Below are positions 35,769-50,560 of a stretch of 64,000 nucleotides of DNA, piece after piece. Source of the DNA: Leclercia adecarboxylata (GTDB lineage Bacteria; Pseudomonadota; Gammaproteobacteria; Enterobacterales; Enterobacteriaceae). The first letter of the stretch is position 1, and each line of letters opens with the position of its first letter. The DNA is taken from positions 248,001 to 312,000 of the forward strand of contig NZ_CP035382.1 in NCBI RefSeq assembly GCF_006874705.1, read 5' to 3'. The position numbers and the translations under genes are program-made. Below the pieces are notes generated by a model that was given only the letters and a program-made list of their open reading frames with translations, did no database searches and was not told the DNA's origin.

Positions 35769-36323
35769 ATGTCGGCTGTTGAAACTTTCTCTGAAACTGA
35801 CGTACAGGTTCGCGATGCTGAGGCGGAGGACGCGCATGCCATTGCTGGCATTTACGCCTGGCACGTCCTTCACGGTCGCGCATCCTTTGAAGAGGTTCCC
35901 CCTACCGTAGACGAAATGCGCCAGCGTATGAACGCGGTGACCAGCCAGGGTTTGCCGTGGCTGGTGGCGCTCTATCGGGGGATTGTGGTGGGCTACTGTT
36001 ATGCCACCCACTATCGCCCCCGCCCCGGGTACCGTTACACCATTGAGGAGTCGATTTACGTCGAGGCCAGCACGCCCGGGCGCGGCTTTGGCAGCGCGCT
36101 GCTGAGCGCCCTGATTGCCCGCAGTGAAGAGGGGCCGTGGCGGCAGATGATCGCTATCGTCGGGGACGGGCCCAACAATGCCGGTTCCTTACGCCTGCAT
36201 AAAAAGCACGGATTCGAAGTGGCGGGACAGCTAAGAAGCGTGGGATACAAGAAAGGTGACTGGCGCGATACGCTGATTTTGCAGCGCCCCCTCAACGACG
36301 GTGACTGGACGCTGCCGGAGTAA
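35769..36323 (+). CDS. GNAT acetyltransferase, phosphinothricin/MnaT type
   Basis: A 184-aa GNAT N-acetyltransferase. The acetyl-CoA pyrophosphate loop is VEASTPGRGFGSALLSAL, preceded by the TIEESIYV strand; the C-terminal FEVAGQLRSVGYKKGDW part is typical of the family of phosphinothricin acetyltransferases and MnaT/YncA, which acetylate methionine analogues or phosphinothricin-like amino acids. Substrate cannot be told from the sequence. The ATG at 35769 has AGGAG about ten bases upstream; the earlier in-frame ATG at 35748 falls at the end of the dld terminator. E. coli has no such gene between dld and pbpG. Confidence 0.85.
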   Translation: MSAVETFSETDVQVRDAEAEDAHAIAGIYAWHVLHGRASFEEVPPTVDEMRQRMNAVTSQGLPWLVALYRGIVVGYCYATHYRPRPGYRYTIEESIYVEASTPGRGFGSALLSALIARSEEGPWRQMIAIVGDGPNNAGSLRLHKKHGFEVAGQLRSVGYKKGDWRDTLILQRPLNDGDWTLPE

Positions 36324-36334
36324 CATGTGGTATG

Positions 36335-36403
36335 TGCCGGGTGGCGCTGCGCTTACCCGGCCAACACAACCCGTAGGCCCGTGCAAGCAAAGCGCCGCCG
36401 GGC
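36335..36403. repeat. REP/BIME element
   Basis: GCCGGGTGGCGCTGCGCTTACCC-type and inverse GTGCAAGCAAAGCGCCGCCGGGC-type palindromes between convergent acetyltransferase and pbpG genes. Confidence 0.85.
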
Positions 36404-36416
36404 GATTACAAACGAC

Positions 36417-37337
36417 TCAATCGTTTTGCGCGGTCGCCATCTGGGCGGCCTTCTGCTTTTTATAGCTCAGGGCCGCGGCCGGTACCGGCTGCACCTTCCC
36501 GGTTTCAATCCAGGTACGCAGACGGCTGGCATCGGCAAAGTGGGTATATTTGCCAAAGGCATCCATCACCACCAGCGCCACCGGCTTGCCATTAAAGACC
36601 GTACGCATCACCAGACAGTGGCCCGCGGCATTGGTAAAGCCGGTTTTGGTCAGCTGGATATTCCAGTTGTCGCGGTAGACCAGATGGTTGGTATTACGAA
36701 ACGGCAGGGTATACGCCGGGTTCGAGAAGGTTGCCATCTCTTCGCGGGTGGTGCTGAGCTGACCGAGCAGCGGATACTGTTTGGTAGCGATCAGCAGTCT
36801 CGTCAGATCCTGCGCCGTCGAGACGTTATGAATCGACAGGCCGGTTGGCTCCACAAAGTGCGTCTGCACCATCCCCAGCGCCTTCGCCTTCGCATTCATC
36901 GCCCGGATAAACGCGTCATAGCCGCCCGGATAGTGGTGCGCGAGGCTTGCCGCGGCGCGGTTTTCCGAAGACATCAGCGCCAGCAGCAGCATATTTTTGC
37001 GGCTGATTTCACTGTTCAGACGCACGCGGGAGTAGATCCCTTTCATCTCCGGCGTATGGCTGATATCGACGCGCAGTTTTTCATCCAGCGGCAGTCGGGC
37101 ATCCAGCACCACCATCGCGGTCATTAATTTGGTAATCGAAGCGATCGGGCGCACCAGATTCGGGTGGCTGGAATAGATCACTTTGTTGGTATTCAGATCG
37201 ACGATCATAGCGCTACCGGAGGCAATCTCCGGCTGTGCCGCCGTAGCCACAGCGGCAGGTTTGGCGATCGCCGGGGTCGCCACTGGCACAGCCAGCAACA
37301 GCGCAAGACTCAGTAAAGAAACGCGGAATTTCAGCAT
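36417..37337 (-). CDS. pbpG: D-alanyl-D-alanine endopeptidase PBP7
   Basis: Periplasmic penicillin-binding protein that cleaves D-Ala-mDAP cross-links in peptidoglycan. The 306-aa precursor has a signal peptide (to about residue 26, ATPAIA), SxxK as SITK with the catalytic Ser ([11 protein letters not shown]), SxN as SEN in LMSSENRAA and KTG in [11 protein letters not shown]. Size and context agree with E. coli PBP7. Confidence 0.96.
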   Translation of the reverse strand: MLKFRVSLLSLALLLAVPVATPAIAKPAAVATAAQPEIASGSAMIVDLNTNKVIYSSHPNLVRPIASITKLMTAMVVLDARLPLDEKLRVDISHTPEMKGIYSRVRLNSEISRKNMLLLALMSSENRAAASLAHHYPGGYDAFIRAMNAKAKALGMVQTHFVEPTGLSIHNVSTAQDLTRLLIATKQYPLLGQLSTTREEMATFSNPAYTLPFRNTNHLVYRDNWNIQLTKTGFTNAAGHCLVMRTVFNGKPVALVVMDAFGKYTHFADASRLRTWIETGKVQPVPAAALSYKKQKAAQMATAQND

Positions 37338-37467
37338 GGTGAGATTTCTGATAATTATTCATGCACGTAATAACGTACACCGCCCGGGTCATGGCGCGAA
37401 CGCGGGCTGGCTAAGGCATCATAGCCGTCCGGATGCCTTGCTACCAGTAGTTAATCGTGAACAGATG

Positions 37468-37499
37468 CTGCATTGCTGGCAATTACGCCAGCAATGCAG
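37468..37499. repeat. Perfect 13-bp inverted repeat after yohC
   Basis: CTGCATTGCTGGC and GCCAGCAATGCAG pair perfectly around a 6-nt loop, 5 bp beyond the yohC stop. No T run follows, so it probably protects the 3' end or acts as a weak or Rho-assisted terminator. Confidence 0.65.
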
Positions 37500-37504
37500 T
37501 GACG

Positions 37505-38092
37505 TCAGAAGAGACGGTATCCATAACCCCAAAGAATAACCGTCAGCGCCAGCAGCACTTCCAGCAACAGCACGCCGATGGCGAGCGTCGAGCCGGAGAA
37601 GCTTCGGCCCTCTTCTTTGTTGATACTCAGGAAGGTAGGAATACCGATATAGAGCAGATAGCCGGTATAAAAGAGTGCCAGCGTCCCCACCAGCGCGCAC
37701 AGCCAGACTATCGGATAAAGCGCCACAATCCCGCTCAGAAACAGCGGCGTCGCCACGTAACCGGCGAACACCATGCAGTGCGTCAGCGAAGGCCGCTGCG
37801 GATACCGGCGCGCCATCCAGTAAATCACCCGGCCCATCACCGCCACACCTGCCAGCATCAGGGCATAAAACACGACCGCCAGCGCCAGGCCGGTCATCCA
37901 CGAGAGTTTTACGATGTTGCCGTCGTCAAAATCCCAGCCAATTTGCGTGGTACCAATAAACGCGCAAATCACCGGCACGGCGGCCATCAGCAACACGTGG
38001 TGGGTATAGTGATGACTGACCGTTTCGTTTTCGCCTCTGATCACATGCATTTCACGATCGGGATGGGAAAAGAGTCCCCAGACATGGTTCAT
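37505..38092 (-). CDS. yohC: Inner membrane protein YohC, Yip1 family
   Basis: A 195-aa protein with five membrane helices, equal in length and highly similar to E. coli YohC. It begins with a conserved cytoplasmic NHVWGLFSHPDREMHVI segment and has the proline-containing VFAGYVATPLFLSG helix that is typical of the Yip1 family. Function is unknown. It is transcribed alone, convergent with nothing and divergent from yohD. Confidence 0.93.
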   Translation of the reverse strand: MNHVWGLFSHPDREMHVIRGENETVSHHYTHHVLLMAAVPVICAFIGTTQIGWDFDDGNIVKLSWMTGLALAVVFYALMLAGVAVMGRVIYWMARRYPQRPSLTHCMVFAGYVATPLFLSGIVALYPIVWLCALVGTLALFYTGYLLYIGIPTFLSINKEEGRSFSGSTLAIGVLLLEVLLALTVILWGYGYRLF

Positions 38093-38246
38093 AACGCCCC
38101 CTTGTTGTCGGCCCGCTAGCGATAACTCAAGTATAATGCAGGCCTGAGATTATTTTTTGTACAGCGCAAGAAATGGCGGTTGACGGTTCGTTGAATGTCG
38201 GAGTGTATGATTATGCAGAGTTTCTCAGGGAGGCTACGCTTACCCC

Positions 38247-38807
38247 ATGGATATCAATACTCTCATTGCACAGTATGGCTATGCCGCGTTGGTCATTGGC
38301 AGCATAGCGGAAGGCGAAACCATCACCCTGCTGGGTGGCGTGGCGGCGCATCAGGGATTATTACGTTTTCCGCTGGTGGTGGCCGCCGTGGCGCTGGGCG
38401 GGATGATCGGTGACCAGCTGCTCTACCTGGTTGGGGTGCGGTTTGGTCCGACGATCCTGCGCCGTTTTTCCCGCCATCAGAAGAAAATCGACCGCGCCCA
38501 ACAGCTGATCCAGCGTCATCCTTACCTGTTTGTCATTGGCACCCGCTTTATGTACGGTTTCCGTATCATTGGCCCGCTGCTGATCGGCGCCAGTCGCCTG
38601 CCGCCGAAAATTTTCCTGCCGCTGAACATTGTTGGCGCTATCGCCTGGGCGTTGATCTTCACCACCTTAGGCTACGTCGGTGGTGAAGTGCTGGAGCCGT
38701 GGCTGCATTCGCTCAACCAGCACCTGCGCCACTGGATCTGGCTGATCCTGGTGCTGGTGCTGGTCGTCGCGATACGCTGGTGGCTCAGACGCCGGGATCG
38801 CAGCTAA
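38247..38807 (+). CDS. yohD: DedA family membrane protein YohD
   Basis: A 186-aa membrane protein of the DedA/VTT superfamily, some members of which flip undecaprenyl phosphate or phospholipids. Typical marks are EGETITLLGGVAAHQG near the N-terminus, LGGMIGDQLLYLVG and the conserved arginine in GTRFMYGFRIIGPLLIGASR, then two C-terminal helices and a basic tail (WWLRRRDRS). It is a little shorter than E. coli YohD. No good Shine-Dalgarno is seen. Confidence 0.93.
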   Translation: MDINTLIAQYGYAALVIGSIAEGETITLLGGVAAHQGLLRFPLVVAAVALGGMIGDQLLYLVGVRFGPTILRRFSRHQKKIDRAQQLIQRHPYLFVIGTRFMYGFRIIGPLLIGASRLPPKIFLPLNIVGAIAWALIFTTLGYVGGEVLEPWLHSLNQHLRHWIWLILVLVLVVAIRWWLRRRDRS

Positions 38808-38808
38808 C

Positions 38809-39582
38809 TTACTCCGCCGGCTTAAACTGCGGATTGCCCAGCATAAAACCGCCATCGACAATAAAGGATTGTCCGGTGGCGTAGCTGGCGTCGCTGTCGC
38901 ACAGCCAGGCCACCAGGCTGGCGATCTCTTTGGTGTGCCCGGGCCTTGCCAGCGGGATATTCGGCATGGATCCCGGCTCCACTTCGCTGTCATCCATGTC
39001 GTTCATTGGCGTAGCGATGGCCCCGGGTGCGACGGCGTTGACCAGAATATTGTGATGCACCAGCTCCATCGCCATCGACTTGGTCAGGCCGCCGAGGGCA
39101 TGCTTGGCCGAAGTGTAAGCGCTGGCATCCGGCAGCGGGGTATGCTCATGTACCGAGGTGATGTTGACGATCCGTCCCCCCTCGCCCTGCTTAACCATCT
39201 GCCGGGCGGCAATCTGCGAGCAGAGAAAAGCGCCATCCACATCGACGCTAAAAATGGATCGCCACTGGTCGTACTCCATCTCCAGAAACGACGCTTTGAC
39301 CATCGCCCCGGCGTTATTGACCAGCACGTCGATACGTCCGAAGCGCTCAATTAACCTCTCGATCGCCTTAGCCCCGTCCGGCAGCTGGCTGAGATCCAGC
39401 TGGATGGCCTCTGCCCGCTGCCCCCGCGCCTCGATCTCACGACAGGTTTTCATCGCCCCTTCTTCATCCGAATGCCAGGTTACGCCGATATCAAACCCAC
39501 GCTCCGCCAGCATCAGCGCCGTGGTTTTGCCGATCCCCGAATCCGATGCCGTCACAATAGCCACACGATTGGTTGAACCCAT
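38809..39582 (-). CDS. yohF: Short-chain dehydrogenase/reductase YohF
   Basis: A 257-aa classical SDR with NAD(P)-binding TASDSGIGK, NNAG in VLVNNAGAM and the catalytic Ser-Tyr-Lys set (NITSVHEHT, YTSAKHA). It resembles E. coli YohF, often called a putative acetoin or glucose-type dehydrogenase; substrate unknown. ATG 39582 has an AGGAGG with five spacer bases, so the longer frame to 39684 is ignored. It is convergent with yohD, with their stops adjacent. Confidence 0.93.
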   Translation of the reverse strand: MGSTNRVAIVTASDSGIGKTTALMLAERGFDIGVTWHSDEEGAMKTCREIEARGQRAEAIQLDLSQLPDGAKAIERLIERFGRIDVLVNNAGAMVKASFLEMEYDQWRSIFSVDVDGAFLCSQIAARQMVKQGEGGRIVNITSVHEHTPLPDASAYTSAKHALGGLTKSMAMELVHHNILVNAVAPGAIATPMNDMDDSEVEPGSMPNIPLARPGHTKEIASLVAWLCDSDASYATGQSFIVDGGFMLGNPQFKPAE

Positions 39583-39631
39583 ACTCACCTCCTGAAACCA
39601 CAAAGAGGTAAGTATAGATAATTCTCGTTTT

Positions 39632-41050
39632 CTACCCGTGCTGATAGCCGCCACCCAGCGCCGAGGTGAGTTGCAGGGTGGCATCGATATACTGCCCCTG
39701 CAGCGTGAGTCCGGCGAGGTGTTCCTGCAGGGCGGGTATTCTGGCCTCGCTGACGCGGGTACCGGCGATAATCCCCGCTCTGTAACGCGCCTGCGCCAGA
39801 GCTACCACCCGCGCGGCATCGGCCTCAACGCTCTGCTGATGCTGGTTTTTCGCCATTAGCGTTTCGACTTCACTTGCGGTCCGGGTCACCTGATTCACCG
39901 CCTCCACCACCGCTTTGTTGTAGTTCGCTATCGACAGATTGCTCTGCGCCTGGGCAATATCGAGGTTGGCATTCAGGCGTCCGCTGTCAAAAATCGGCAG
40001 GGTCAGGCCGGCGGTGACGCCCATCTGCTGCGCCGAGGAGCGGAACAGATCGCTTAAGTGCAGCGCATCCTGTTGCAGAAACGCCATCAGATTCACATCG
40101 GGATAGAACGCTGCTTTCGCCGCATCGACCTCATGCAGAGACGCTTCGATGTACCAGTGGGCTTCCTGCAGATCGGGGCGTCGGGCCAGCAGTTCGTAGC
40201 CCAGCGAGGCAGGCAACTTCGTCTCGACGGCGGGTAAGGCCTGCGGGGTGAGGGTTATCGACGGGGTATTGGTGAGGGCTTCCAGGCGCGCGGCAATGGC
40301 TTTCATATTGCCGCTCACCTCCGCCAGCCGCTCCTCGGTTTTACTGGCATTGATGTCGGTTTCGACCCCTTCCACGGAGGAGGTGATCCCATGCTGGTAG
40401 AGCTCCCGATCGGTACGAATAATATTATCCTGCTCCTGCTTGATGGCGGTTAATACCTTCCCGACCGCAGCCTGAGTCTGCCACTCCCAGTAGAGACGCG
40501 CGACGCTGGTGGCGAGCAGTTGGCGGGTCTGTTGCAGCTCCGCCTGTTGGGCGTTGACCTTGCCGATGCGGGCCTCAACCTGGGCGCGGTTTTTGCCCCA
40601 TAAATCCAGATCCCAGCCAGCGGTTAAGCCAAAGGTGCCGTTGGTATACCAGGGGCCGGTGGTACCGGCCGCCGGATCGGTAATCGCAAAGGGGCCCATC
40701 AGCCCTTCTGCGGACATTTTTTGCCGCTCGGCATCGGCAGAGAAATCCACCTCCGGGCCGTCGGCGGCCATCGCCATTTTGGCCTGGGCTTCGGCAAGGG
40801 CAATGCGCTGACGGGCAATTTGCATATCCGGCGCGTCGGCCTGCGCTTTGACGATCAGGGCAGTCAGCTGCGGATCGTGAAACGCTTCCCACCATGCATT
40901 TTTCGGCCACTGGCCGGTCGCCAGTCCGGACTCTATGTTCGCGACGGGGAGCTGTTGATTAAGCGATGCCGCCGTATCGTGTTGAGAGGCGCAGGCAACC
41001 AGAAAAAGAGAAAGAGGCAGGCAGAAACAGTAAAAACGTGAAGGTTTCAT
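39632..41050 (-). CDS. mdtQ: Outer-membrane efflux lipoprotein MdtQ
   Basis: RND-type outer-membrane factor of the NodT family, the exit duct of a tripartite pump. The 472-aa precursor has a lipobox (LFLVACA) and two outer-membrane-efflux repeats, each with long coiled-coil helices (about 60-250 and 260-470; LLARRPDLQEAHW marks the second). The ATG at 41050 is chosen; a GTG at 41062 is also possible, neither with a clear Shine-Dalgarno. In E. coli K-12 the gene is broken; here the frame is complete. No pump genes adjoin it. Confidence 0.9.
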   Translation of the reverse strand: MKPSRFYCFCLPLSLFLVACASQHDTAASLNQQLPVANIESGLATGQWPKNAWWEAFHDPQLTALIVKAQADAPDMQIARQRIALAEAQAKMAMAADGPEVDFSADAERQKMSAEGLMGPFAITDPAAGTTGPWYTNGTFGLTAGWDLDLWGKNRAQVEARIGKVNAQQAELQQTRQLLATSVARLYWEWQTQAAVGKVLTAIKQEQDNIIRTDRELYQHGITSSVEGVETDINASKTEERLAEVSGNMKAIAARLEALTNTPSITLTPQALPAVETKLPASLGYELLARRPDLQEAHWYIEASLHEVDAAKAAFYPDVNLMAFLQQDALHLSDLFRSSAQQMGVTAGLTLPIFDSGRLNANLDIAQAQSNLSIANYNKAVVEAVNQVTRTASEVETLMAKNQHQQSVEADAARVVALAQARYRAGIIAGTRVSEARIPALQEHLAGLTLQGQYIDATLQLTSALGGGYQHG

Positions 41051-41154
41051 CAGGTTATTCACATAAAAAAGAAGGGGGCAAAATACGCCCGCTGCGCTTC
41101 ATTTTTTTAGGAATCGGTGGCAATCCACAATTTGTCATACCTTTACATATTCAG

Positions 41155-41183
41155 AAAAGGCGCCCGATATGCCGCCGGGCGCC
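41155..41183 (-). terminator. Terminator of the bgl-type operon
   Basis: Stem GGCGCCCG/CGGGCGCC followed on the minus strand by TTTTC, 10 bp past the end of the glucosidase gene. Confidence 0.78.
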
Positions 41184-41193
41184 CCTGCGGTCA

Positions 41194-45528
<4,335 letters not shown>

Positions 45529-45592
45529 TTACCAGTTTCGTTCGATGCCACAATGCGCCCCGCTAAAAAACGTGACGCAGATCGACGTTGGC

Positions 45593-46525
45593 CTATTTTG
45601 ACTGAATAACCCGGGCGATCTCCGCCGAGGTTTGCAGGGTGCGGATCTCCTGAAACAGGCCCAGGGCATCGTCGTACTCTTTCCGCAGGTAGCTCAGCCA
45701 CTGCTTGATACGCGCTACATGGTACAGACCGGTGTCGCCCTGCTTTTCGAGGCGGGAGTACTTCTTCAGCAGCGTCACCACTTCCGGCCAGGGCATGCGC
45801 GGCTCGTTGTATTTGATCACCCGGCTGAGGTTGGGCACGTTGAGCGCTCCGCGCCCGATCATGATGGAATCGCAGCCGGTCTCTTTCATACAGGCCAGCG
45901 CGCTCTCGCGATCCCAGATCTCGCCGTTGGCCACCACCGGTATGGTCAGCCGTTGGCGGATCTCGCCGATGGCCTGCCAGTTAATGCGCTCGGCTTTATA
46001 GCCGTCCTCTTTGGTACGGCCATGAACCACCAGCTCGCTGGCACCCGCCTGCTGCACCGCGTCGGCAATTTCAAACTGCCTGTCGCCGCTGTCCCACCCC
46101 AGACGCACCTTCACCGTGACCGGCAGATGGGAGGGCACCGCCTCGCGCATCGCTTTCGCGCCGCGGTAGATCAGCTCGGGATCTTTGAGCAGCGTGGCCC
46201 CGCCGCCGCTGCCGTTAACCATTTTCGACGGACAGCCACAGTTCAGATCCACGCCCCAGGAGCCCAGCTCGACGGCGCGGGCGGCGTTTTCCGCCAGCCA
46301 CTCGGGATATTGTCCCAGCAGCTGTACGCGCACCAGAGTGCCTGAGGGGGTGCGGCTCTGGTGATGCAGCTCCGGGCAGAGTCTGTAAAACGATTTTACC
46401 GGCAATAACATATCCACCACCCGCAGGAACTCGGTGATGCAGAGGTCATAGTCGTTAACGTCGGTCAGCAGCTCACGCACCAGCGAATCGAGCACGCCTT
46501 CCATCGGTGCCAGTAATACACGCAT
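45593..46525 (-). CDS. dusC: tRNA-dihydrouridine(16) synthase DusC
   Basis: FMN enzyme that reduces uridine 16 in the tRNA D-loop. The 310-aa protein starts with [10 protein letters not shown], has the active-site Cys in [27 protein letters not shown] and [10 protein letters not shown] in the TIM barrel, and [15 protein letters not shown] near the FMN phosphate site. Length equals the family norm. In E. coli it lies in this location between mdtQ and yohJ. Confidence 0.96.
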   Translation of the reverse strand: MRVLLAPMEGVLDSLVRELLTDVNDYDLCITEFLRVVDMLLPVKSFYRLCPELHHQSRTPSGTLVRVQLLGQYPEWLAENAARAVELGSWGVDLNCGCPSKMVNGSGGGATLLKDPELIYRGAKAMREAVPSHLPVTVKVRLGWDSGDRQFEIADAVQQAGASELVVHGRTKEDGYKAERINWQAIGEIRQRLTIPVVANGEIWDRESALACMKETGCDSIMIGRGALNVPNLSRVIKYNEPRMPWPEVVTLLKKYSRLEKQGDTGLYHVARIKQWLSYLRKEYDDALGLFQEIRTLQTSAEIARVIQSK

Positions 46526-46615
46526 ATCAGTACCCGTAAAAAAAGACGCGCTATAGTAGCCGCTCCCGCGAGAGGTGGGAAGCGTCAGGGAAGATATGCG
46601 TGTGGGGCTGCGGTC

Positions 46616-47395
46616 TTATTCAGGGAGCGTCTCTTCAGGGCGCAGGGTTAGCACCTCAAAACCGTCTGCCGTTACGGCGATAGTATGTTCCCATTGTGCA
46701 GACAGCTTTTTGTCACGGGTCACCACCGTCCAGCCGTCCTTCTTCGTTTTGATCCGGCTGTCGCCCTGATTGATCATCGGTTCGATGGTAAAGACCATCC
46801 CCTCCTGCAACACCGGCCCTTCGCCGGGTTTGCCGTAGTGCAGGATCTGCGGCTCTTCGTGCATCTCTTTACCAATGCCGTGCCCGCAGTACTCGCGCAC
46901 TACGCTGTAGCCCTGGCTTTCAACGTATGACTGAATAGCGTGGCCAATGTCGCCCAGCGTGGCGCCCGGTTTGACGGCCTTAATCCCCTTCCACATCCCC
47001 TCGTAGGTCGCTTTCACCAGCCTGCGGGCCAGGGGCGAAACCTCGCCGATAAGATACATTTTACTGGAGTCCGCGATCATGCCCGCGTTTTCGAGGGTGA
47101 TGTCGACGTTGACGATGGCACCCGATTTGAGATGCTCCGACTCCTTCGGGATACCGTGGCAGACCACGTCGTTGACCGAGGTGTTCAGCACGTAGGGGTA
47201 GTCATACTGCCCTTTGCTGGCCGGACGGGACTTAAGCTCCTCGACGATAAACGCCTCGGCGCGATTGTTGATCTCCATGGTTGATAAGCCAGGCTTAATA
47301 AATTCGTCCAGCATGGTGAACACCGAGGCCAGCAGTTCACCCGCGTGGCGCTGGCGGGCCAGCTCGTCGGCGGTTTTAATGACAATTGATGGCAT
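46616..47395 (-). CDS. Type I methionine aminopeptidase paralogue
   Basis: Removes N-terminal Met from proteins. The 259-aa pita-bread enzyme has all five metal ligands: two Asp (IVNVDITLEN and GMIADSSKMY), His (YCGHGIGKEMHE), Glu (FTIEPMI) and Glu (AQWEHTIAV). Also the substrate-side His of NDVVCHGIP. E. coli has one essential map gene next to rpsB; this copy sits between dusC and yohJ, so it is likely a second MetAP. It is shorter than some eukaryote-like forms and has no SH3-motif N-terminal extension. Substrate preference unknown. Confidence 0.92.
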   Translation of the reverse strand: MPSIVIKTADELARQRHAGELLASVFTMLDEFIKPGLSTMEINNRAEAFIVEELKSRPASKGQYDYPYVLNTSVNDVVCHGIPKESEHLKSGAIVNVDITLENAGMIADSSKMYLIGEVSPLARRLVKATYEGMWKGIKAVKPGATLGDIGHAIQSYVESQGYSVVREYCGHGIGKEMHEEPQILHYGKPGEGPVLQEGMVFTIEPMINQGDSRIKTKKDGWTVVTRDKKLSAQWEHTIAVTADGFEVLTLRPEETLPE

Positions 47396-47610
47396 TGATT
47401 ACCTCCAGTAAAGGGTTAGGGCCAGATTTGAGCATCATTATCTTTATCTGCCGATCGTATATTGTCAGCGCCGCGTTGTCTCCTGCGGTTTGGGGAATTG
47501 CCCAACGTTCCAGAAAGTAATGTCTGGTATGCTCAAAAGTCATGATGTGATCCGTAGCACGTTTCCGGTTTTAATTGTATGATGAATGCGTTCCATTAAG
47601 GACTTTCACC

Positions 47611-48009
47611 ATGAAGAAATCACTGATCGTTGTCTGGCAATACCTGCGCGCCTTCATCCTGATTTATGCCTGCCTGTATGCGGGTATTTTTCTCGCCTCC
47701 CTGCTGCCGATCACCATTCCCGGCAGCATTATTGGCATGCTGATCCTGTTTGTACTGCTCGCGCTGCAAATCCTTCCGGCAAAATGGGTTAAGCCCGGCT
47801 GCTCGGTGCTGATCCGCTATATGGCGCTGCTGTTTGTGCCGATCGGTGTGGGGGTAATGCAATATTACGACCTGCTGAGCGCGCAGTTCGGCCCGATATT
47901 TGTCTCCTGCACCATCAGCACGCTGGTGGCGTTTTTAGTGGTGAGCTGGAGCACGCATCTGGTGCACGGGGAACGTAACGTGGTTGGGCAAAAAGGACAG
48001 AAAAAATGA
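47611..48009 (+). CDS. yohJ: LrgA/CidA family membrane protein YohJ
   Basis: A 132-aa protein with four membrane helices, similar to E. coli YohJ over its length ([47 protein letters not shown]). LrgA/CidA proteins are holin-like; with YohK this pair has been tied to export of small organic acids and murein hydrolase control, but the role in enterobacteria is not firm. ATG 47611 has AAGGA upstream and yields the known N-terminus. It overlaps yohK by 4 bp. Confidence 0.94.
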   Translation: MKKSLIVVWQYLRAFILIYACLYAGIFLASLLPITIPGSIIGMLILFVLLALQILPAKWVKPGCSVLIRYMALLFVPIGVGVMQYYDLLSAQFGPIFVSCTISTLVAFLVVSWSTHLVHGERNVVGQKGQKK

Positions 48010-48701
48010 TGGCCAATATCTGGTGGTCCCTGCCGCTCACCGTGGCGGTATTTTTCGCCGCCCGCAAGCTGGCGGTGCGCCTGAAGTTCCCGCTGCTTAA
48101 CCCCCTGCTGGTGGCAATGGTAGTGATTATTCCGTTCCTGCTGTTGACAGGCATCCCCTACGCAAAATATTTCCAGGGCAGCAAGGTCCTCAACGACCTG
48201 CTGCAACCTGCGGTGGTGGCGCTGGCGTTTCCGCTGTATGAGCAACTGCACCAGATCCGCGCCCGCTGGAAGTCAATCATTACCATTTGCCTGGTGGGCA
48301 GCGTGGTGGCGATGATCACCGGCACCTCGGTGGCGCTGCTGATGGGGGCAACCCCGGAAATTGCGGCCTCTATATTACCTAAATCCGTCACCACACCGAT
48401 CGCGATGGCGGTGGGCGGCAGCCTCGGTGGCATCCCGGCAATCAGTGCCGTGTGCGTGATTTATGTCGGTATTCTCGGGGCGGTATTAGGCCATACGCTG
48501 CTGAACGCCATGCGTATTCGCACCAAATCTGCGCGTGGTCTGGCGATGGGGACCGCATCTCACGCCCTCGGCACCGCCCGCTGCGCGGAGCTGGATTATC
48601 AGGAAGGGGCGTTCAGCTCCCTGGCGCTGGTGATCTGCGGGATCATGACCTCGCTGATTGCGCCGTTCCTGTTCCCGATTATTCTGGCGGTAATGGGCTA
48701 A
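48006..48701 (+). CDS. yohK: LrgB/CidB family membrane protein YohK
   Basis: The 231-aa partner of YohJ, with seven or more membrane helices. LrgB marks are [35 protein letters not shown] and [18 protein letters not shown] at its start overlaps the yohJ stop, which makes translation coupled. Confidence 0.94.
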   Translation: MMANIWWSLPLTVAVFFAARKLAVRLKFPLLNPLLVAMVVIIPFLLLTGIPYAKYFQGSKVLNDLLQPAVVALAFPLYEQLHQIRARWKSIITICLVGSVVAMITGTSVALLMGATPEIAASILPKSVTTPIAMAVGGSLGGIPAISAVCVIYVGILGAVLGHTLLNAMRIRTKSARGLAMGTASHALGTARCAELDYQEGAFSSLALVICGIMTSLIAPFLFPIILAVMG

Positions 48702-48755
48702 AATTTGCGACGCGTCGCGCATTTTTAATTTGAGTTTCATAAGTTGCACACATAA

Positions 48756-48798
48756 TGAGATCTGAGTCACATATAAAGCCCCGGCGGCTCCGTACACT
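48756..48798 (+). promoter_or_regulatory. CRP-dependent promoter of cdd
   Basis: TGAGATCTGAGTCACA (48756-48771) is a good CRP site. A -10 hexamer TACACT lies at 48793-48798, placing the start near 48805 and the CRP site at about -41.5, a class II arrangement. The upstream TTTCAT and TTGCAC units (48735-48748) fit CytR half-sites, as in the E. coli cdd promoter. Confidence 0.82.
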
Positions 48799-48829
48799 AC
48801 CGATCCATTAACCTTTATGAGGCAACGCC

Positions 48830-49714
48830 ATGCACCCACGTTTTCAATCAGCTTTCGCTCAGCTTGCAGAGAATTTGCAGTCAGCCCTGGCCCCGGTTCT
48901 GGCGGATGCACACTTCCCCGCCCTGCTGACGGCTGAACAGGTCACCGCACTGAAACGTGCCACCGATCTGGATGATGACGCGCTGGCCTTTGCGCTTCTG
49001 CCGCTGGCGGCGGCCTGCGCCCGCGCCGACCTGTCCCATTTCAACGTGGGTGCCATTGCGCGCGGCGTAAGCGGTACCTGGTACTTCGGCGGCAATATGG
49101 AGTTTCTCGGGGCGACCATGCAGCAGACCGTGCATGCCGAACAGAGCGCCATCAGCCACGCCTGGCTGCGCGGCGAAAAATCCCTGCAGGCCATCACCGT
49201 GAACTACACGCCGTGCGGCCACTGCCGTCAGTTTATGAACGAACTTAACAGCGGTTTGCAGCTGCGCATCAACCTGCCGGGCCGCGATCCGCATACGCTG
49301 GCGGATTACCTGCCGGACGCCTTCGGACCGAAGGATCTGGAGATAAAATCCCTGCTGATGGATGAGCAGGATCATGGCTACGCCGTGAGCGGGGACGAGC
49401 TGGCCCAGGCCGCTATCCGCGCCGCCAACCAGTCGCACGCCCCCTACAGCAACTCCCCGAGCGGAGTGGCGCTGGAGTGTCGCGATGGTCGCATCTTCAC
49501 CGGCAGCTATGCCGAGAACGCCGCCTTTAACCCGACGCTGCCGCCGCTGCAGGGCGCACTCAACCTGCTCAGCCTCAACGGTTACGACTACCCGGATATT
49601 CAGCGCGCCATTCTGGCGGAAAAAGCCGATGCTCCACTGATCCAGTGGGATGCCACCGCGGCCACGCTGCGCGCGCTGGGTTGTACCAGCATCGACCGCG
49701 TGCTGCTGGCGTAA
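48830..49714 (+). CDS. cdd: Cytidine deaminase
   Basis: Zinc enzyme that turns cytidine and deoxycytidine into uridine and deoxyuridine. The 294-aa protein has the enterobacterial two-domain layout; the first domain holds the catalytic HAE (VHAEQSAI) and PCGHC zinc cysteines, and the second (about 190-294) has lost them. TTATGAGG before the ATG gives the Shine-Dalgarno. It is under CRP control (see the promoter site). Confidence 0.97.
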   Translation: MHPRFQSAFAQLAENLQSALAPVLADAHFPALLTAEQVTALKRATDLDDDALAFALLPLAAACARADLSHFNVGAIARGVSGTWYFGGNMEFLGATMQQTVHAEQSAISHAWLRGEKSLQAITVNYTPCGHCRQFMNELNSGLQLRINLPGRDPHTLADYLPDAFGPKDLEIKSLLMDEQDHGYAVSGDELAQAAIRAANQSHAPYSNSPSGVALECRDGRIFTGSYAENAAFNPTLPPLQGALNLLSLNGYDYPDIQRAILAEKADAPLIQWDATAATLRALGCTSIDRVLLA

Positions 49715-49721
49715 GCCTCTG

Positions 49722-49743
49722 ATGCGGGCAGCAATGCCCGCAT
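49722..49743 (+). terminator. Hairpin after cdd
   Basis: Nine-bp stem ATGCGGGCA/TGCCCGCAT with a GCAA tetraloop, 7 bp after the cdd stop. Only a weak AATTGAT follows, so it may be a weak terminator or an mRNA 3' stabiliser. Confidence 0.55.
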
Positions 49744-49800
49744 AATTGATGAAAATCCCCCCAATTAAACCGCCGTTTCTTGCGCTTACCAGACGGGTAA

Positions 49801-50556
<756 letters not shown>

Positions 50557-50560
50557 ACCT

